Shown here: one piece after another, positions 1 through 8,480 of the stretch
Layout: each line of letters begins with the position of its first letter
Position numbering within the stretch: the first letter of the stretch is position 1
Assembly: GCA_905479655.1 (NCBI GenBank)
Contig: CAJQNK010000218.1
Span: 1-32,759, forward strand
Direction: 5' to 3'
Source: an uncultured bacterium
Lineage (GTDB): Bacteria; Acidobacteriota; Thermoanaerobaculia; Multivoradales; JAHEKO01
DNA length: 32,759 nucleotides
Notes under the pieces: generated by a model
What the model was told of the DNA's origin: nothing
Seen by the model: the letters and a program-made list of their open reading frames with translations, nothing else
The model's database searches: none
Translations under genes and position numbers: made by a program

Positions 1-280
1 CACGCTACGAGCGGCCCTCTTCTCCGGACTCTTCGTTGGGAATCCTCCCCGATTCACCGAATCGAGTGCGGATTCCCGCCTGGATTCCGAAGAAGATTGC
101 GCGCTCTCGCTCGCGCCCGGCTTCCACCACGGGCTGCTAGCTGGTGGACCCGCGAGTCGTCTCCGGGCGGGTTGGCGCGATCGGCGAAAAGGTTGGCAGA
201 GCCTGGCAAGACAGGTGTCGTCCCCGGTGCCTAGTCTGTGTCCACTCTCACCGACCACCAACGACAAGAGGGGCAACATC
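1..280. other. Left-edge region without a confident gene
   Basis: No gene can be supported here. The reading frame of the downstream NmrA-like gene stays open back to the left edge, but it has no ATG and no recognisable domain before position 281, and the Rossmann motif already lies near the N-terminus of the shorter protein. The region most likely holds the promoter of the NmrA-like gene. A TTGGCA at 193-198 could be a -35, but no convincing -10 lies 16-18 nt downstream. Confidence 0.4.
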
Positions 281-1138
281 ATGGGGATCACCGGAGATAC
301 GACACGAGAGCGTGCAGGACTCACACTGGTTCTGGGAGGCACGGGGAAGACGGGACGCAGGGTCGCCGCCGGTCTCGAGGCGAGGAGCGTACCGCTCCGA
401 CTCGGCTCGCGGTCGGCCGTCCCGCCGTTCGACTGGGATCACGAAGCCGGATGGGACGCCTGCCTGGAGGGCGTCGAGGCCGTGTACGTGAGCTACGCCC
501 CGGATCTCGCGGTGCCCGGTGCGACGGACGCCATCCGATCCTTCGTCGATCGGGCCGAGTGCCAGGGCGTGCGGCGACTGGTGCTGCTCTCGGGTCGCGG
601 CGAGGCCGAGGCCCAGGCCTGTGAACGCATCGTGCAGGACAGTCGCCTCGACTGGACGATCGTCCGCGCCAGCTGGTTCTTCCAGAACTTCTCCGAGGGC
701 GCCTTCGTCGACATGGTCCTCGCCGGCGGCATCACCCTGCCCGTCGGCGACACGAAGGAGCCCTTCGTGGATGCAGACGACATCGCCGCCGTCGCGATCG
801 CCGCGCTCACCGAACCCGGGCACGCCGGGGAGATCTACGAGGTGACAGGACCCCGTCTGATGACCTTCGAGGACATCGCGGCCGAACTGTCGGACGCCAT
901 CCGACGCGAGATCCGCTTCGTCGAGATCCCCCACGACGCCTTCGTCGCCGGTGTTCGCGACTCCGGCGCGCCGAAGGAGGTCGTGTGGTTGATGGAGTAC
1001 CTCTTCTCCACGGTCCTCGACGGTCGCAACGCCAGTCTCACCGATGGAGTGGAGCGGGCCCTCGAGCGCCCGCCCAGGGACTTCACCGACTTCGCTCGCG
1101 AGATCGCCGCAACGGGCCTCTGGAAGGCGACGGCCTGA
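281..1138 (+). CDS. NmrA-like NAD(P)-binding family protein
   Basis: Atypical short-chain dehydrogenase/reductase of the NmrA / NAD(P)H-binding type, 285 residues and probably cytoplasmic. The N-terminal dinucleotide-binding motif GGTGKTG is at residues 19-25. It is followed by an alternating beta-alpha fold and a C-terminal substrate-binding half containing the YEVTGP segment typical of this family. Members are either NAD(P)-dependent reductases of small molecules or redox-sensing regulators, and the sequence does not say which. The ATG at 281 was chosen because AAGAGGGG at 266-273 is a good ribosome-binding site and the glycine motif then sits at the expected distance from the N-terminus. 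An upstream in-frame GTG at 215 is less likely. A DUF1772 membrane protein follows 38 bp downstream, probably co-transcribed. Confidence 0.85.
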   Translation: MGITGDTTRERAGLTLVLGGTGKTGRRVAAGLEARSVPLRLGSRSAVPPFDWDHEAGWDACLEGVEAVYVSYAPDLAVPGATDAIRSFVDRAECQGVRRLVLLSGRGEAEAQACERIVQDSRLDWTIVRASWFFQNFSEGAFVDMVLAGGITLPVGDTKEPFVDADDIAAVAIAALTEPGHAGEIYEVTGPRLMTFEDIAAELSDAIRREIRFVEIPHDAFVAGVRDSGAPKEVVWLMEYLFSTVLDGRNASLTDGVERALERPPRDFTDFAREIAATGLWKATA

Positions 1139-1176
1139 GTACCGTGCGAGATCGATCCGACCACGAGGAGAACGGA

Positions 1177-1671
1177 ATGGACGCCTTCTCGATCAGTCTC
1201 GTCTCGGCCACGCTGTTCTGCTCGCTCGTGGCCGGCTTCGTCTTCGCTTTCGCCTGTGTCGTGATGCCCGGCCTCAGCAGCCTCGGTAACCGGAGCTTCC
1301 TCCACAGCTTCCAGGTCATGGACCGGGTCATCCAGGACAATCAGCCGCTCTTCCTGCTGGTCTGGGTCGGGTCCGCCCTGACCCTCGTGACCTGTGCCGC
1401 CCTCGGCCTCGGCCGGCTGGCGGGAGTCGACCGGGCTCTCCTGCTGCTCGCTGGCGTCGTCTTCATCGGTGGGGTCCAGCTCCCCACCGTGACGATCAAC
1501 GTCCCCCTGAACAACCATCTCCAGACGCTCGACCTCGGGTCGATGGACGACGCCGCTCTCGCCGAAGCGAGGCACGCCTTCGAACCCCGCTGGAATCGCT
1601 GGAACCAGATCCGAACAGCTCTCGCGACGCTGACCTCGGCGCTGTTGATCGTCCTGGTCCTGCGACTCTGA
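1177..1671 (+). CDS. DUF1772 (anthrone oxygenase-like) membrane protein
   Basis: Integral membrane protein of 164 residues with four hydrophobic segments (about residues 5-30, 60-80, 85-105 and 145-163). The segment between helices 3 and 4 carries NVPLNNHL, the N-x-PLNN signature of the DUF1772 / anthrone-oxygenase family, followed by a W-rich stretch (RWNRWNQIR) before the last helix. The biochemical role is unknown in most bacteria; some fungal relatives take part in anthrone oxidation. The ATG at 1177 has GAGGAG at 1165-1170, so longer in-frame starts inside the preceding gene are rejected. It lies 38 bp behind the NmrA-like gene, a pairing that suggests a shared small-molecule redox role (inference). 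Confidence 0.85.
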   Translation: MDAFSISLVSATLFCSLVAGFVFAFACVVMPGLSSLGNRSFLHSFQVMDRVIQDNQPLFLLVWVGSALTLVTCAALGLGRLAGVDRALLLLAGVVFIGGVQLPTVTINVPLNNHLQTLDLGSMDDAALAEARHAFEPRWNRWNQIRTALATLTSALLIVLVLRL

Positions 1672-1847
1672 TCCCGGCGCGCCGTGCGCTCAGGCTTCTC
1701 GCCGAAGACGTGGGAGGAAACCGGGTACAAACGAACTCCCGGCGGGCTGACACCTACAGATGCGAGGAGAGCAGGTGGGGGGGTGTTCGAGCTCTGTGTG
1801 AGTTCGTCCGGGATCGGGAGCGGATGGCGCCGTTCGAGCGCTACGGG

Positions 1848-4800
1848 CTACCACCGAGCCTGGCGGAAGTACAACACGGGCACGACGACCAGGTTGAGAA
1901 AGGTCGATGTCAGCAATCCGCCGAGGATGACCTGCGCCATGGGGCTCTGGATCTCGTTTCCAGGGGCGCCCGATGCCAGCAGCAGCGGAACGAGCGCGAA
2001 GCCCGCCGTGAACGCGGTCATCAGGATCGGTGCCATCCGCTCCTCCGAGCCCTGCCGCACGGCTTCGCGGAGGGAGAGACCGTCTTTCAACAGGCGCTGG
2101 TAGTTGTTGACCAAGAGGACGCCGTTGCGGGTCGCGATGCCGAACAGGGTCACGAAACCGACCAGAGTGGCGACCGAGAGCACGCCTCCGCCGAGCGCGA
2201 CGGCCACGATTCCGCCGATGAGGGCCAAGGGGAGGTTGACGAGGACCACGAGGGTATCGCGATGGCTTCCGAACTCGACGTAGAGCAGCCCGTACATGCC
2301 GGCGAGGATCAGAATGGCGAGCAAGCCCAAGGTGTGGACGCTGCGAGCAGCCTCTTCGAACTGCCCCTCGAAAGCCACCAGGTAGCCGCGCGGCAGGTCG
2401 AGCTGGGCGTCGACGGCGGCCTGCGCCCGTTCCACCGTCCCGGCCAGGTCGGCACCAGCCACGTTGGCGGTGATCATCGCCACACGCTGGACGTTCTCCC
2501 GACGGATGAGCGACGGTCCGAGGGCCCGACCGACATCGGCGACCGCACCGAGCCGGACGAGGTCCCCGCCCGGGGTGGAGACCGGAAGGCCGGCGAGCTT
2601 CTCGGGAGCGGAGCGGAGGCTCGGGGGGAGACGGACGGAGATGTCTGAGGTCAGGCCTTCTTCCACGATCTCACCGACGAGAACGCCTTGAAAGAGGGCC
2701 TCCACCGCCTCGCCGAGGCCCGCGGAGGACAGCCCGTGCCGCGCCATCGCGGTGCGATCGAAGTCGATCACCAGCTGCGGGATCGCTGCCTGCTCCTGGT
2801 TCGATAGATCGACGATCCCGGGGACGGTCCCGAGGACCTGCTCCACCCGGGAGGCCAGCGCCCTCAGAACGGCGAGGTCCGGTCCGAAGACCTTGACCGC
2901 GAGGTTGGTCTTGGAGCCGGAGATCATGTGGTCGATCCGGTGGCTGATCGGCTGCCCGAACGAGACGGCCGTGCCCGGGATCGTCGCCACGGCTCGACGC
3001 ATCTCGGCGACCAGCTCCTCCTTGGATCGGCCGTTCCCGAGCGGGGCCAGGACCACCTCCATCTCGGACGCATTGACCCCCTGAACGTGCTCGTCCTTCT
3101 CGGCGCGGCCGGTCCGGCGGCTGGTCGACGTGACTTCGGGGAAGCTCAGCAGGGCCTCCTCGACCTGCCCGCCGAGCCGGTCGCTCTCGGCGAGGGGAAT
3201 CCCGGGCGGGCTGACCACCGACACGGTGAGCGACCCCTCGTTGAACGGCGGCAGGAAGCTGCGCCCCAGCCCGGGCACGAGCAGGGCCGCGGCCACGACC
3301 AGCAGGACAACCGTGGCGATGACCGTCCGACGATGACCGAGACACCACTCGAGCGTCGGTGCGTACGCCGCGTGGAAGGCCCGCAGGAGCCACGGCTCCC
3401 TCGCATCCAGCGCCCGGGATCGACCGAGGAGCAGGAGAGCCAGGACCGGCGTGACCGTCAGCGCCACCACGAGGGACGCGGAGAGCGCGGCGATGAAGGC
3501 GAGACCGAGGGGACGGAGCAGCCGACCCTCGAGGCCCGGCAGGAAGAAGATCGGGAGGAAGACCAGGACGATGATCAGGGTGGCGAAGAGGATCGGGCTC
3601 ACCACCTCCGTCGTGGCGGCCGCGACGACCTCTGTCGGCGCCCGCCGATCGCCCTCGGCGAGGCGTCGCTCTTCCTTCAGACGACGGAAGATGTTCTCCA
3701 CCGCGATGATCGCGTCGTCGACCAGGAGACCGATGGCGATCGTCAGACCACCGAGGGTCATCGTGTCGATCGACAGGCCGAGGGCGGAGATCACCAGGAT
3801 GCCTGCGACCAGCGACAACGGAATGGCCAGGGCGGAGATCAGCGTCGTTCGCAGGCTGCCGAGGAAGAGGGCCAGGATCACGATCACCAGGATCGCTCCG
3901 TCGCGAAGCGCCTCGGAGACGTTCCCGATGGCGACCTCGATGAAGTCGGCCTGGCGGAAGTTCTCGGTCTCGAGGACCACACCCTCGGGAAGCGTCTGCT
4001 GGAGCCGTTCGAGCGCGCGATCGATGGTCGCAGTCAGCTCGAGGGTGTTGGCGCCAGGCTGTTTCTGGACCGACAGGATGACGGCCGGCGCCCCGCGGTA
4101 GGAGGCGGTGCCGCGCGCGGGTTCGGGTCCCCATTCGACCTCGGCGACGTCGCCGACCCGCAGGGGAACGCCGTCCGAGACGCGCACGACCGCGGCGGCG
4201 ACGTCCTCGGGGCTGCGCACGCGGCCGAGCCCGCGGACGAGGTACTCCTGCCCTGCTTCGACCTGGAAACCCGCAGCCGGGCTGCGGCTCGACTCGGCAA
4301 CGGCCTCGACCACCGCGCTGAGCGACAGGCCGTTCTGGGCGAGGGCGGTGGGGCTGACCGTGACCTGGAGCTGACGGAGCTCGCCGCCCAGAGGGACCAC
4401 CTGCGAGATGCCCGAAATCGAGAGGAGGTTGCGGCGGACCACGGTCTCGGCCAGCCGACGTAGCTCCATGGGAGTGACGCCACCGTCCCCGATCCCGCGC
4501 GAGGTCATCGCGATGAAGGTGATCTCCCCCATGATCGAGGAGATCGGCCCGAGCTCCGGGCGCTCGGCCTGAGCCGGAAGGTCCACGCGCTGCAACCGCT
4601 CGGTCACGACCTGGCGAGCCTGGTAGATGTCGGTTCCCCAGTTGAACTCGACCCACGCCACCGAGATCCCGTCGGCCGAGACCGAGCGTAGACGTCGGAC
4701 TCCCGGCGATCCGTTGACCGCGGACTCCACCGGGAAGGTGACGAGCAGCTCGACCTCCTCGGGTGCCATTCCCGGAACGTCGGTGATGATGGTCACCGTG

Positions 4801-4940
4801 GGAGCGGAGAGGTCGGGGAAGATGTCGACCGGCAGGGTCGCGATCCAGACCGCGCCGAGCACGGTCAGGAGCGCTGCACCGGCCAGGACCAGCCACCGGT
4901 GCCGGAGCGAGAAGCGAATCAGTCGTTCGAGGCGTCCCAT
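1848..4940 (-). CDS. CzcA/CusA-like heavy-metal-type RND efflux pump
   Basis: Inner-membrane RND proton/substrate antiporter of 1030 residues, the usual length for the HME (heavy-metal efflux) branch. It has an N-terminal transmembrane helix, two large periplasmic loops and two bundles of hydrophobic segments. The C-terminal stretch PGNEIQSPMAQVILGG followed by a final TM segment is typical of CzcA/CusA. The TM4 motif reads AIGLLVDDAIIAVEN: both aspartates of the proton relay are present, but the DFG block of Co/Zn/Cd-type CzcA is absent, so the substrate cannot be named. The ATG at 4940 is preceded by GAGGAG at a 6-nt spacing; an ATG at 4946 overlaps that Shine-Dalgarno and is less likely. 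It is the last gene of the operon, 10 bp after the adaptor. Confidence 0.92.
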   Translation of the reverse strand: MGRLERLIRFSLRHRWLVLAGAALLTVLGAVWIATLPVDIFPDLSAPTVTIITDVPGMAPEEVELLVTFPVESAVNGSPGVRRLRSVSADGISVAWVEFNWGTDIYQARQVVTERLQRVDLPAQAERPELGPISSIMGEITFIAMTSRGIGDGGVTPMELRRLAETVVRRNLLSISGISQVVPLGGELRQLQVTVSPTALAQNGLSLSAVVEAVAESSRSPAAGFQVEAGQEYLVRGLGRVRSPEDVAAAVVRVSDGVPLRVGDVAEVEWGPEPARGTASYRGAPAVILSVQKQPGANTLELTATIDRALERLQQTLPEGVVLETENFRQADFIEVAIGNVSEALRDGAILVIVILALFLGSLRTTLISALAIPLSLVAGILVISALGLSIDTMTLGGLTIAIGLLVDDAIIAVENIFRRLKEERRLAEGDRRAPTEVVAAATTEVVSPILFATLIIVLVFLPIFFLPGLEGRLLRPLGLAFIAALSASLVVALTVTPVLALLLLGRSRALDAREPWLLRAFHAAYAPTLEWCLGHRRTVIATVVLLVVAAALLVPGLGRSFLPPFNEGSLTVSVVSPPGIPLAESDRLGGQVEEALLSFPEVTSTSRRTGRAEKDEHVQGVNASEMEVVLAPLGNGRSKEELVAEMRRAVATIPGTAVSFGQPISHRIDHMISGSKTNLAVKVFGPDLAVLRALASRVEQVLGTVPGIVDLSNQEQAAIPQLVIDFDRTAMARHGLSSAGLGEAVEALFQGVLVGEIVEEGLTSDISVRLPPSLRSAPEKLAGLPVSTPGGDLVRLGAVADVGRALGPSLIRRENVQRVAMITANVAGADLAGTVERAQAAVDAQLDLPRGYLVAFEGQFEEAARSVHTLGLLAILILAGMYGLLYVEFGSHRDTLVVLVNLPLALIGGIVAVALGGGVLSVATLVGFVTLFGIATRNGVLLVNNYQRLLKDGLSLREAVRQGSEERMAPILMTAFTAGFALVPLLLASGAPGNEIQSPMAQVILGGLLTSTFLNLVVVPVLYFRQARW

Positions 4941-4950
4941 ACGCATCTCC

Positions 4951-6519
4951 TCAGTGCACGTGGCCTTCGGCGGCACCGCTGGCCATCAAGGACGACCGGC
5001 GGATGGCGTCGCCACCGCGGGTGACCAAGCGCTGTCCGGGCACCAGGTGGTCGACCAGCACCAGATCTCCCTGACGTTCGAGCACGGTCACTTCCTGGCG
5101 CGCGAAGCTCTCGCCGGAGAGCTGCAGGTAGACGACCGACACGCCGCCGTCGTCGACCAGGGCCGAGGCCGGAACCACGATCCCGGTCTGCTCATCGAGC
5201 GACAGGACCTGCGCGGCTACCGTCGATCCGAGGGCGAAGCCAGGAGAACCGGTTGCTTCGAGAAGGACGGCGACGGTGCCTGTTCGTGGCGACAGCCCCG
5301 GCGCGACCGAGACGAGGGTCAGCCCCTCGTCGATCATCGTCGGGCCCGTCTCCGGGTCCTCCAGGACGATTCCTCGAACACCCGCCTCCGCGAGTCGTCG
5401 CGCACCCCTCGGGGGCAGGGCAACCTCGATCCACACCGCATCGGTCCGCACCAGGCGGGCGAGGGAGTCGCCAGCAGAGATCGTCGCACCGGGCGTCGCC
5501 GTCACGGCGGCGATCACGCCCGAGAAGGGAGCCTCGAGAGCCAGGCCCCCGCCCGCTCGGCCGCCTTCGCGAGAGGAACGGGCCGCCTCGAGGTCGCGCT
5601 CCGCCGCCTGCCACCGAGCCTCGAGGGTCTCGGCCCGGACCCGAGCCTCCTCGACCTCGCGCCCGCTGGTCGCTTCGAGCGCGAGCAGCTCTTCGAGCCG
5701 CGCGCGGCGGGCACGGGCCGTCGCCAGCTCGGTCGCGAGCGTCGAACGCTCGGCTTCGAGCGTCGCGAGGCTCCGCTCAGGAGCGACCAGGGGAACCAGC
5801 CGGAAGAGCGTCGCGCCCCGCTCCACCCGGAGGCCGACGAACGGCCAGGCGCGGGCGCCCGCCGCAGGCTGCACGACGCCGTCGACCGGCGCGGTCACGG
5901 CGCTCTCCCCACCCGCCGGGGGGCGGAAGGTCGCCAGGCCGGAGACGCTCAGGGCGAGCCGGCCCTCCCGGACCCAGGCCGTCGCGAAGTCGCTCCTCCA
6001 CTGCTGCTCCTTGAGGAACGCGAGGGGCTCGCCCCCATCGGCCCCGCCTCGCGACGCTGGCGCGCGCAGGAGACTCCCGGGGTCCTCCGCCGTCCCGATG
6101 CGGACTCGCCCGCCAGCGATCTCCTCGGTCCCGTCGCCGGTGTGGATCCGGAAGAGGAGATCGGCTTCGCCGGCCTGCCGAGGCGCCACCTCGATGGCGA
6201 AGATGCCCGGGCGGATCGCCTGGTCGGCACCGAAGACCTGCTCGCCCGAGGCGTCTACCAGCACAATCTCGACCCGGCCCTCGACCAGCGGCGCGAAGTC
6301 GGCGAGGCGAGTCACGTGAGTGTGCGCCATCGCTGCCTGCCCCGCGACCAGGGCGGCGACCTCGGGGAAGACCTCGAACCGCTCCCCCCAGGCGGTGACC
6401 GACCAGTTGTCGGCTACGGCGCCGGGCGGCTCGGCGGGCGGAGACGCACAGCCGACGAATGCCAGAACCGCAAGGACCGCGCCCCACCGGTTTCCGGTCC
6501 GCTCCATGAGCATGGTCAT
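4951..6519 (-). CDS. CzcB-like RND periplasmic adaptor lipoprotein
   Basis: Membrane-fusion protein (HlyD/CzcB type) of 522 residues that should bridge the RND pump and the outer-membrane factor. The N-terminus has a lipoprotein signal ending in AFVGC (lipobox, Cys near residue 20). About 130 residues of beta-rich sequence follow that standard CzcB proteins need not have. Next come a biotinyl-lipoyl half-motif (VTAPVDGVVQPA), an Ala/Glu/Arg-rich coiled-coil hairpin (about 210-290), the second lipoyl half (LEAPFSGVIAAV) and beta-barrel domains. The tail ends in EGHVH. The start at 6519 follows a strong GAGGAGG at 9-nt spacing. An ATG at 6597 that overlaps the stop of the upstream gene (ATGA) is possible but would add a polar leader before the signal peptide. 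Confidence 0.9.
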   Translation of the reverse strand: MTMLMERTGNRWGAVLAVLAFVGCASPPAEPPGAVADNWSVTAWGERFEVFPEVAALVAGQAAMAHTHVTRLADFAPLVEGRVEIVLVDASGEQVFGADQAIRPGIFAIEVAPRQAGEADLLFRIHTGDGTEEIAGGRVRIGTAEDPGSLLRAPASRGGADGGEPLAFLKEQQWRSDFATAWVREGRLALSVSGLATFRPPAGGESAVTAPVDGVVQPAAGARAWPFVGLRVERGATLFRLVPLVAPERSLATLEAERSTLATELATARARRARLEELLALEATSGREVEEARVRAETLEARWQAAERDLEAARSSREGGRAGGGLALEAPFSGVIAAVTATPGATISAGDSLARLVRTDAVWIEVALPPRGARRLAEAGVRGIVLEDPETGPTMIDEGLTLVSVAPGLSPRTGTVAVLLEATGSPGFALGSTVAAQVLSLDEQTGIVVPASALVDDGGVSVVYLQLSGESFARQEVTVLERQGDLVLVDHLVPGQRLVTRGGDAIRRSSLMASGAAEGHVH

Positions 6520-6593
6520 CCTGGGCTTCCTCCTCGTCGTGGCTCTCGTCGGCGTGGGAATGCTCCGCGTCATCGGGACGAGGACGGTCTTGG

Positions 6594-7835
6594 TCATGGG
6601 GTGTTCTCCCGGCTCGGTGACCTGGTGGGTGCGTCGTTGGTGGAAGCGATCGGGCCGGTGGATCCTGCGAGCCTCTCCAGCTCTCGGTGGGCCTCCAGAG
6701 CCGCCTCGTGCAGGTCGAGCATCGTGAGCTCCGCCTCGGTGACCGAACGATGCGTCTCGAGCAGGTCGGTCAAGCTGGCCTCCCCGTGGCGGAAGGCCGC
6801 TTCGGCTCCGTCGAGCATGCGCTCGTTGGCCTCGAGCTCCCGGCCGGTGCGGACGAGGGCGCTGGAGAGCTGCGCGAAGCTCGTCTGCGCGCCGCCGCGA
6901 GAGGCGTTCGCCGCGCGCCGCGCCAGCTCGAGACGGGCCGTCGCCGCGTCGAGACTCGCGTCCGCCGCGTCTCTCGCCGCCCGCCTGCGATCGAACAGCG
7001 GCACCGACCAGGAGAGGCCGACGATGGGGCCGTCGATGGAGTCCCGGCCGACCTCCTCGCTCTGCCACCCCAGCGAGACTTCCGGCGATGCGACGAATCT
7101 CCCCGCTGCCTCTCGGGCGAGCCGAGCCGCTTCGAGATCCGCTGCGGCGGCTCGAACCCGAGTGTCGGGCTCGTCGAACGAGGGAGCGTCCGGAACCTCA
7201 GGCAGAACGGGGTGGACATCCGCCGGCAGCTCCGGGTACCAGGTCGCCGCCTCGGCGCGCGCTCGTTCACTCTCGGCGGCGGCGAGGGCCACCCGGGCCC
7301 GGAGACCGGTGGCGGCAAGTCGAAGCCGATGGGCATCGAGGCCCGAGGCCTCTCCTCGGTCGGTACGCGCGGCTTCGCGCTGCGCCAGCGACGCGACGCG
7401 TTCCGCCTGAGCCGACAGGCGCCGCCGACGGGCGTCGGCCACGGCCCAGTCGGCGTAGGCCTTCCTCATCGCGAGACGGTGGGCCAGGACCTGGCCAGCG
7501 AAACGGGTCCTGGCGGCCTCCAGTTCCTGCTCGCGGGATCCGACCTCCGGCCGCTTGGCGGCATCGGGGAGCTGCCAGGAGACCACGAGATCGGTCTGCC
7601 GACCGGGGCCTTCGGGATCCTCGCGAACAGCTCCGACGACAGGATTCTCGAGCGTTCTGCTTGCGAGAAGCCGGGCCTCGGCGCGCGCCACGGACTCTGC
7701 GCTCTCGAGAACGGCGGGATGAGCGTCGTCGAGAACCGAGAGGAACCCGGCTTCGGTGAGAACCGGGGGGTTCTGAGCGCCGCTCGAAGCAGCGAGTAGG
7801 GCCGCCAACAAGCCGGTCAAGGCTGGACGGTGCAT
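6594..7835 (-). CDS. CzcC/TolC-like outer-membrane efflux factor
   Basis: Outer-membrane efflux protein (OEP family), 413 residues, forming the exit duct of the tripartite pump. The N-terminus is a short Sec signal (about residues 1-20, cleavage likely after SSGA). The mature protein shows two related Ala/Glu/Arg-rich helical repeats, as in TolC-type proteins. The last part contains FRHGEASLTDLLETHRSV, the usual OEP helix toward the C-terminus. The ATG at 7835 has AAGGAG 5 nt upstream. It is second in the operon, 62 bp after the His-rich gene and directly before the adaptor. Confidence 0.9.
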   Translation of the reverse strand: MHRPALTGLLAALLAASSGAQNPPVLTEAGFLSVLDDAHPAVLESAESVARAEARLLASRTLENPVVGAVREDPEGPGRQTDLVVSWQLPDAAKRPEVGSREQELEAARTRFAGQVLAHRLAMRKAYADWAVADARRRRLSAQAERVASLAQREAARTDRGEASGLDAHRLRLAATGLRARVALAAAESERARAEAATWYPELPADVHPVLPEVPDAPSFDEPDTRVRAAAADLEAARLAREAAGRFVASPEVSLGWQSEEVGRDSIDGPIVGLSWSVPLFDRRRAARDAADASLDAATARLELARRAANASRGGAQTSFAQLSSALVRTGRELEANERMLDGAEAAFRHGEASLTDLLETHRSVTEAELTMLDLHEAALEAHRELERLAGSTGPIASTNDAPTRSPSRENTP

Positions 7836-7897
7836 GCTGACTCCTTTCCAGGGTTCGGGTTTTCAGGCTCGAAGTGAGCCCAGCCGCGAGCCGTGGA

Positions 7898-8284
7898 TCA
7901 GAGCAGCAGAGAGCAGGTTGCCGTAAACAGCGGGGTCGGCGACCCGCGTCTGCGGGATCGTCCGTCGCTCGAGCGCCCGACGCGCGTCATCGAGATGGCC
8001 GGGGTCCCCGGGAGCACCGCGACGACCGAGAGAGCGTGCCGCAACTCGGGTGTCTGCCCGTCGAACCGTGCTTCGTGGTGGTGATCCGGGGCCGTCTCGA
8101 GATCGTGGTGGTGCCCGTGAGTCGCCGCCTCCACCAGGTCGGCGATCTCGCGCTCGTGCTCGAGGCCGTAACCGCCGTGGTGCTCGGATGCGAGGTGGAG
8201 CCCGACCCCGAGCGCGCCCACACACGGCGCCAGCCATCCCAGGAGGATGGCGGCCGAGATCAGGCGATGGAGCCGGAATCGCAC
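7898..8284 (-). CDS. Exported His-rich small protein of the efflux operon
   Basis: Small protein of 128 residues with a hydrophobic signal segment (about 9-28). A histidine-rich mature region follows, with clusters SEHHGG, HGHHHD and DHHHE at about residues 33-72 and an Arg/Ser-rich C-terminus. Such proteins commonly head heavy-metal RND operons and are thought to bind or buffer metal in the periplasm (family knowledge; the role here is inferred). The start is GTG: a promoter TTGACC-N17-GATACT ends 7 nt before it and there is no Shine-Dalgarno, so the mRNA should be leaderless. It is the first gene of the four-gene efflux operon. A longer overlapping frame on the same strand (from 8309) is Pro/Arg-rich shadow sequence. 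Confidence 0.8.
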   Translation of the reverse strand: MRFRLHRLISAAILLGWLAPCVGALGVGLHLASEHHGGYGLEHEREIADLVEAATHGHHHDLETAPDHHHEARFDGQTPELRHALSVVAVLPGTPAISMTRVGRSSDGRSRRRGSPTPLFTATCSLLL

Positions 8285-8291
8285 GCGGCGC

Positions 8292-8320
8292 AGTATCCCA
8301 GAATCTCACGGGCCGGTCAA
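8292..8320 (-). promoter_or_regulatory. Housekeeping-type promoter of the metal-efflux operon
   Basis: On the minus strand, TTGACC (8320-8315), a 17-nt spacer and GATACT (8297-8292), a near-consensus sigma-70 layout. Seven bases separate the -10 from the GTG at 8284, placing the expected transcription start on or next to the start codon. Confidence 0.65.
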
Positions 8321-8378
8321 CTGACGATCAGGCGAGCCGGCCAGGAGCTACACGAGTCGATCGATTCTCCGGCGCCCT

Positions 8379-8414
8379 CGCGTCTTCGCGTCTTCGCGTC
8401 TTCGCGTCTTCGCG
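8379..8414. repeat. Four-and-a-half-copy 8-bp tandem repeat (CGCGTCTT)
   Basis: Four perfect copies of CGCGTCTT plus a half copy, in the intergenic gap between the efflux operon and the acuI-like gene. Translated on the minus strand it reads as the EDAKTRRR-type repeat that often pollutes protein predictions. I regard it as a non-coding short tandem repeat or dispersed intergenic element, not part of a protein. Confidence 0.85.
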
Positions 8415-8480
8415 AGAGATGCCCCCCGTACCCACCTCCCTGTACCCTGGGTGGAAGACAAGGGAATCAAGGAGGAAACG

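Noticed and set aside
193..208. TGGCAGAGCCTGGCA as a possible sigma-54 promoter upstream of the NmrA-like gene
   Set aside because: The GG-to-GC distance is 9, not 10, and TTGC is absent at the -12 position.
1672..1847. Bidirectional terminator between the DUF1772 gene and the RND pump gene
   Set aside because: Short GC-rich repeats exist, but none is followed by a T-tract on either strand.
2928..4463. Long plus-strand frames antisense to the RND pump gene
   Set aside because: Arg/Asp/Gly-rich shadow frames of a GC-rich gene with no domain; the minus-strand pump has full family motifs.
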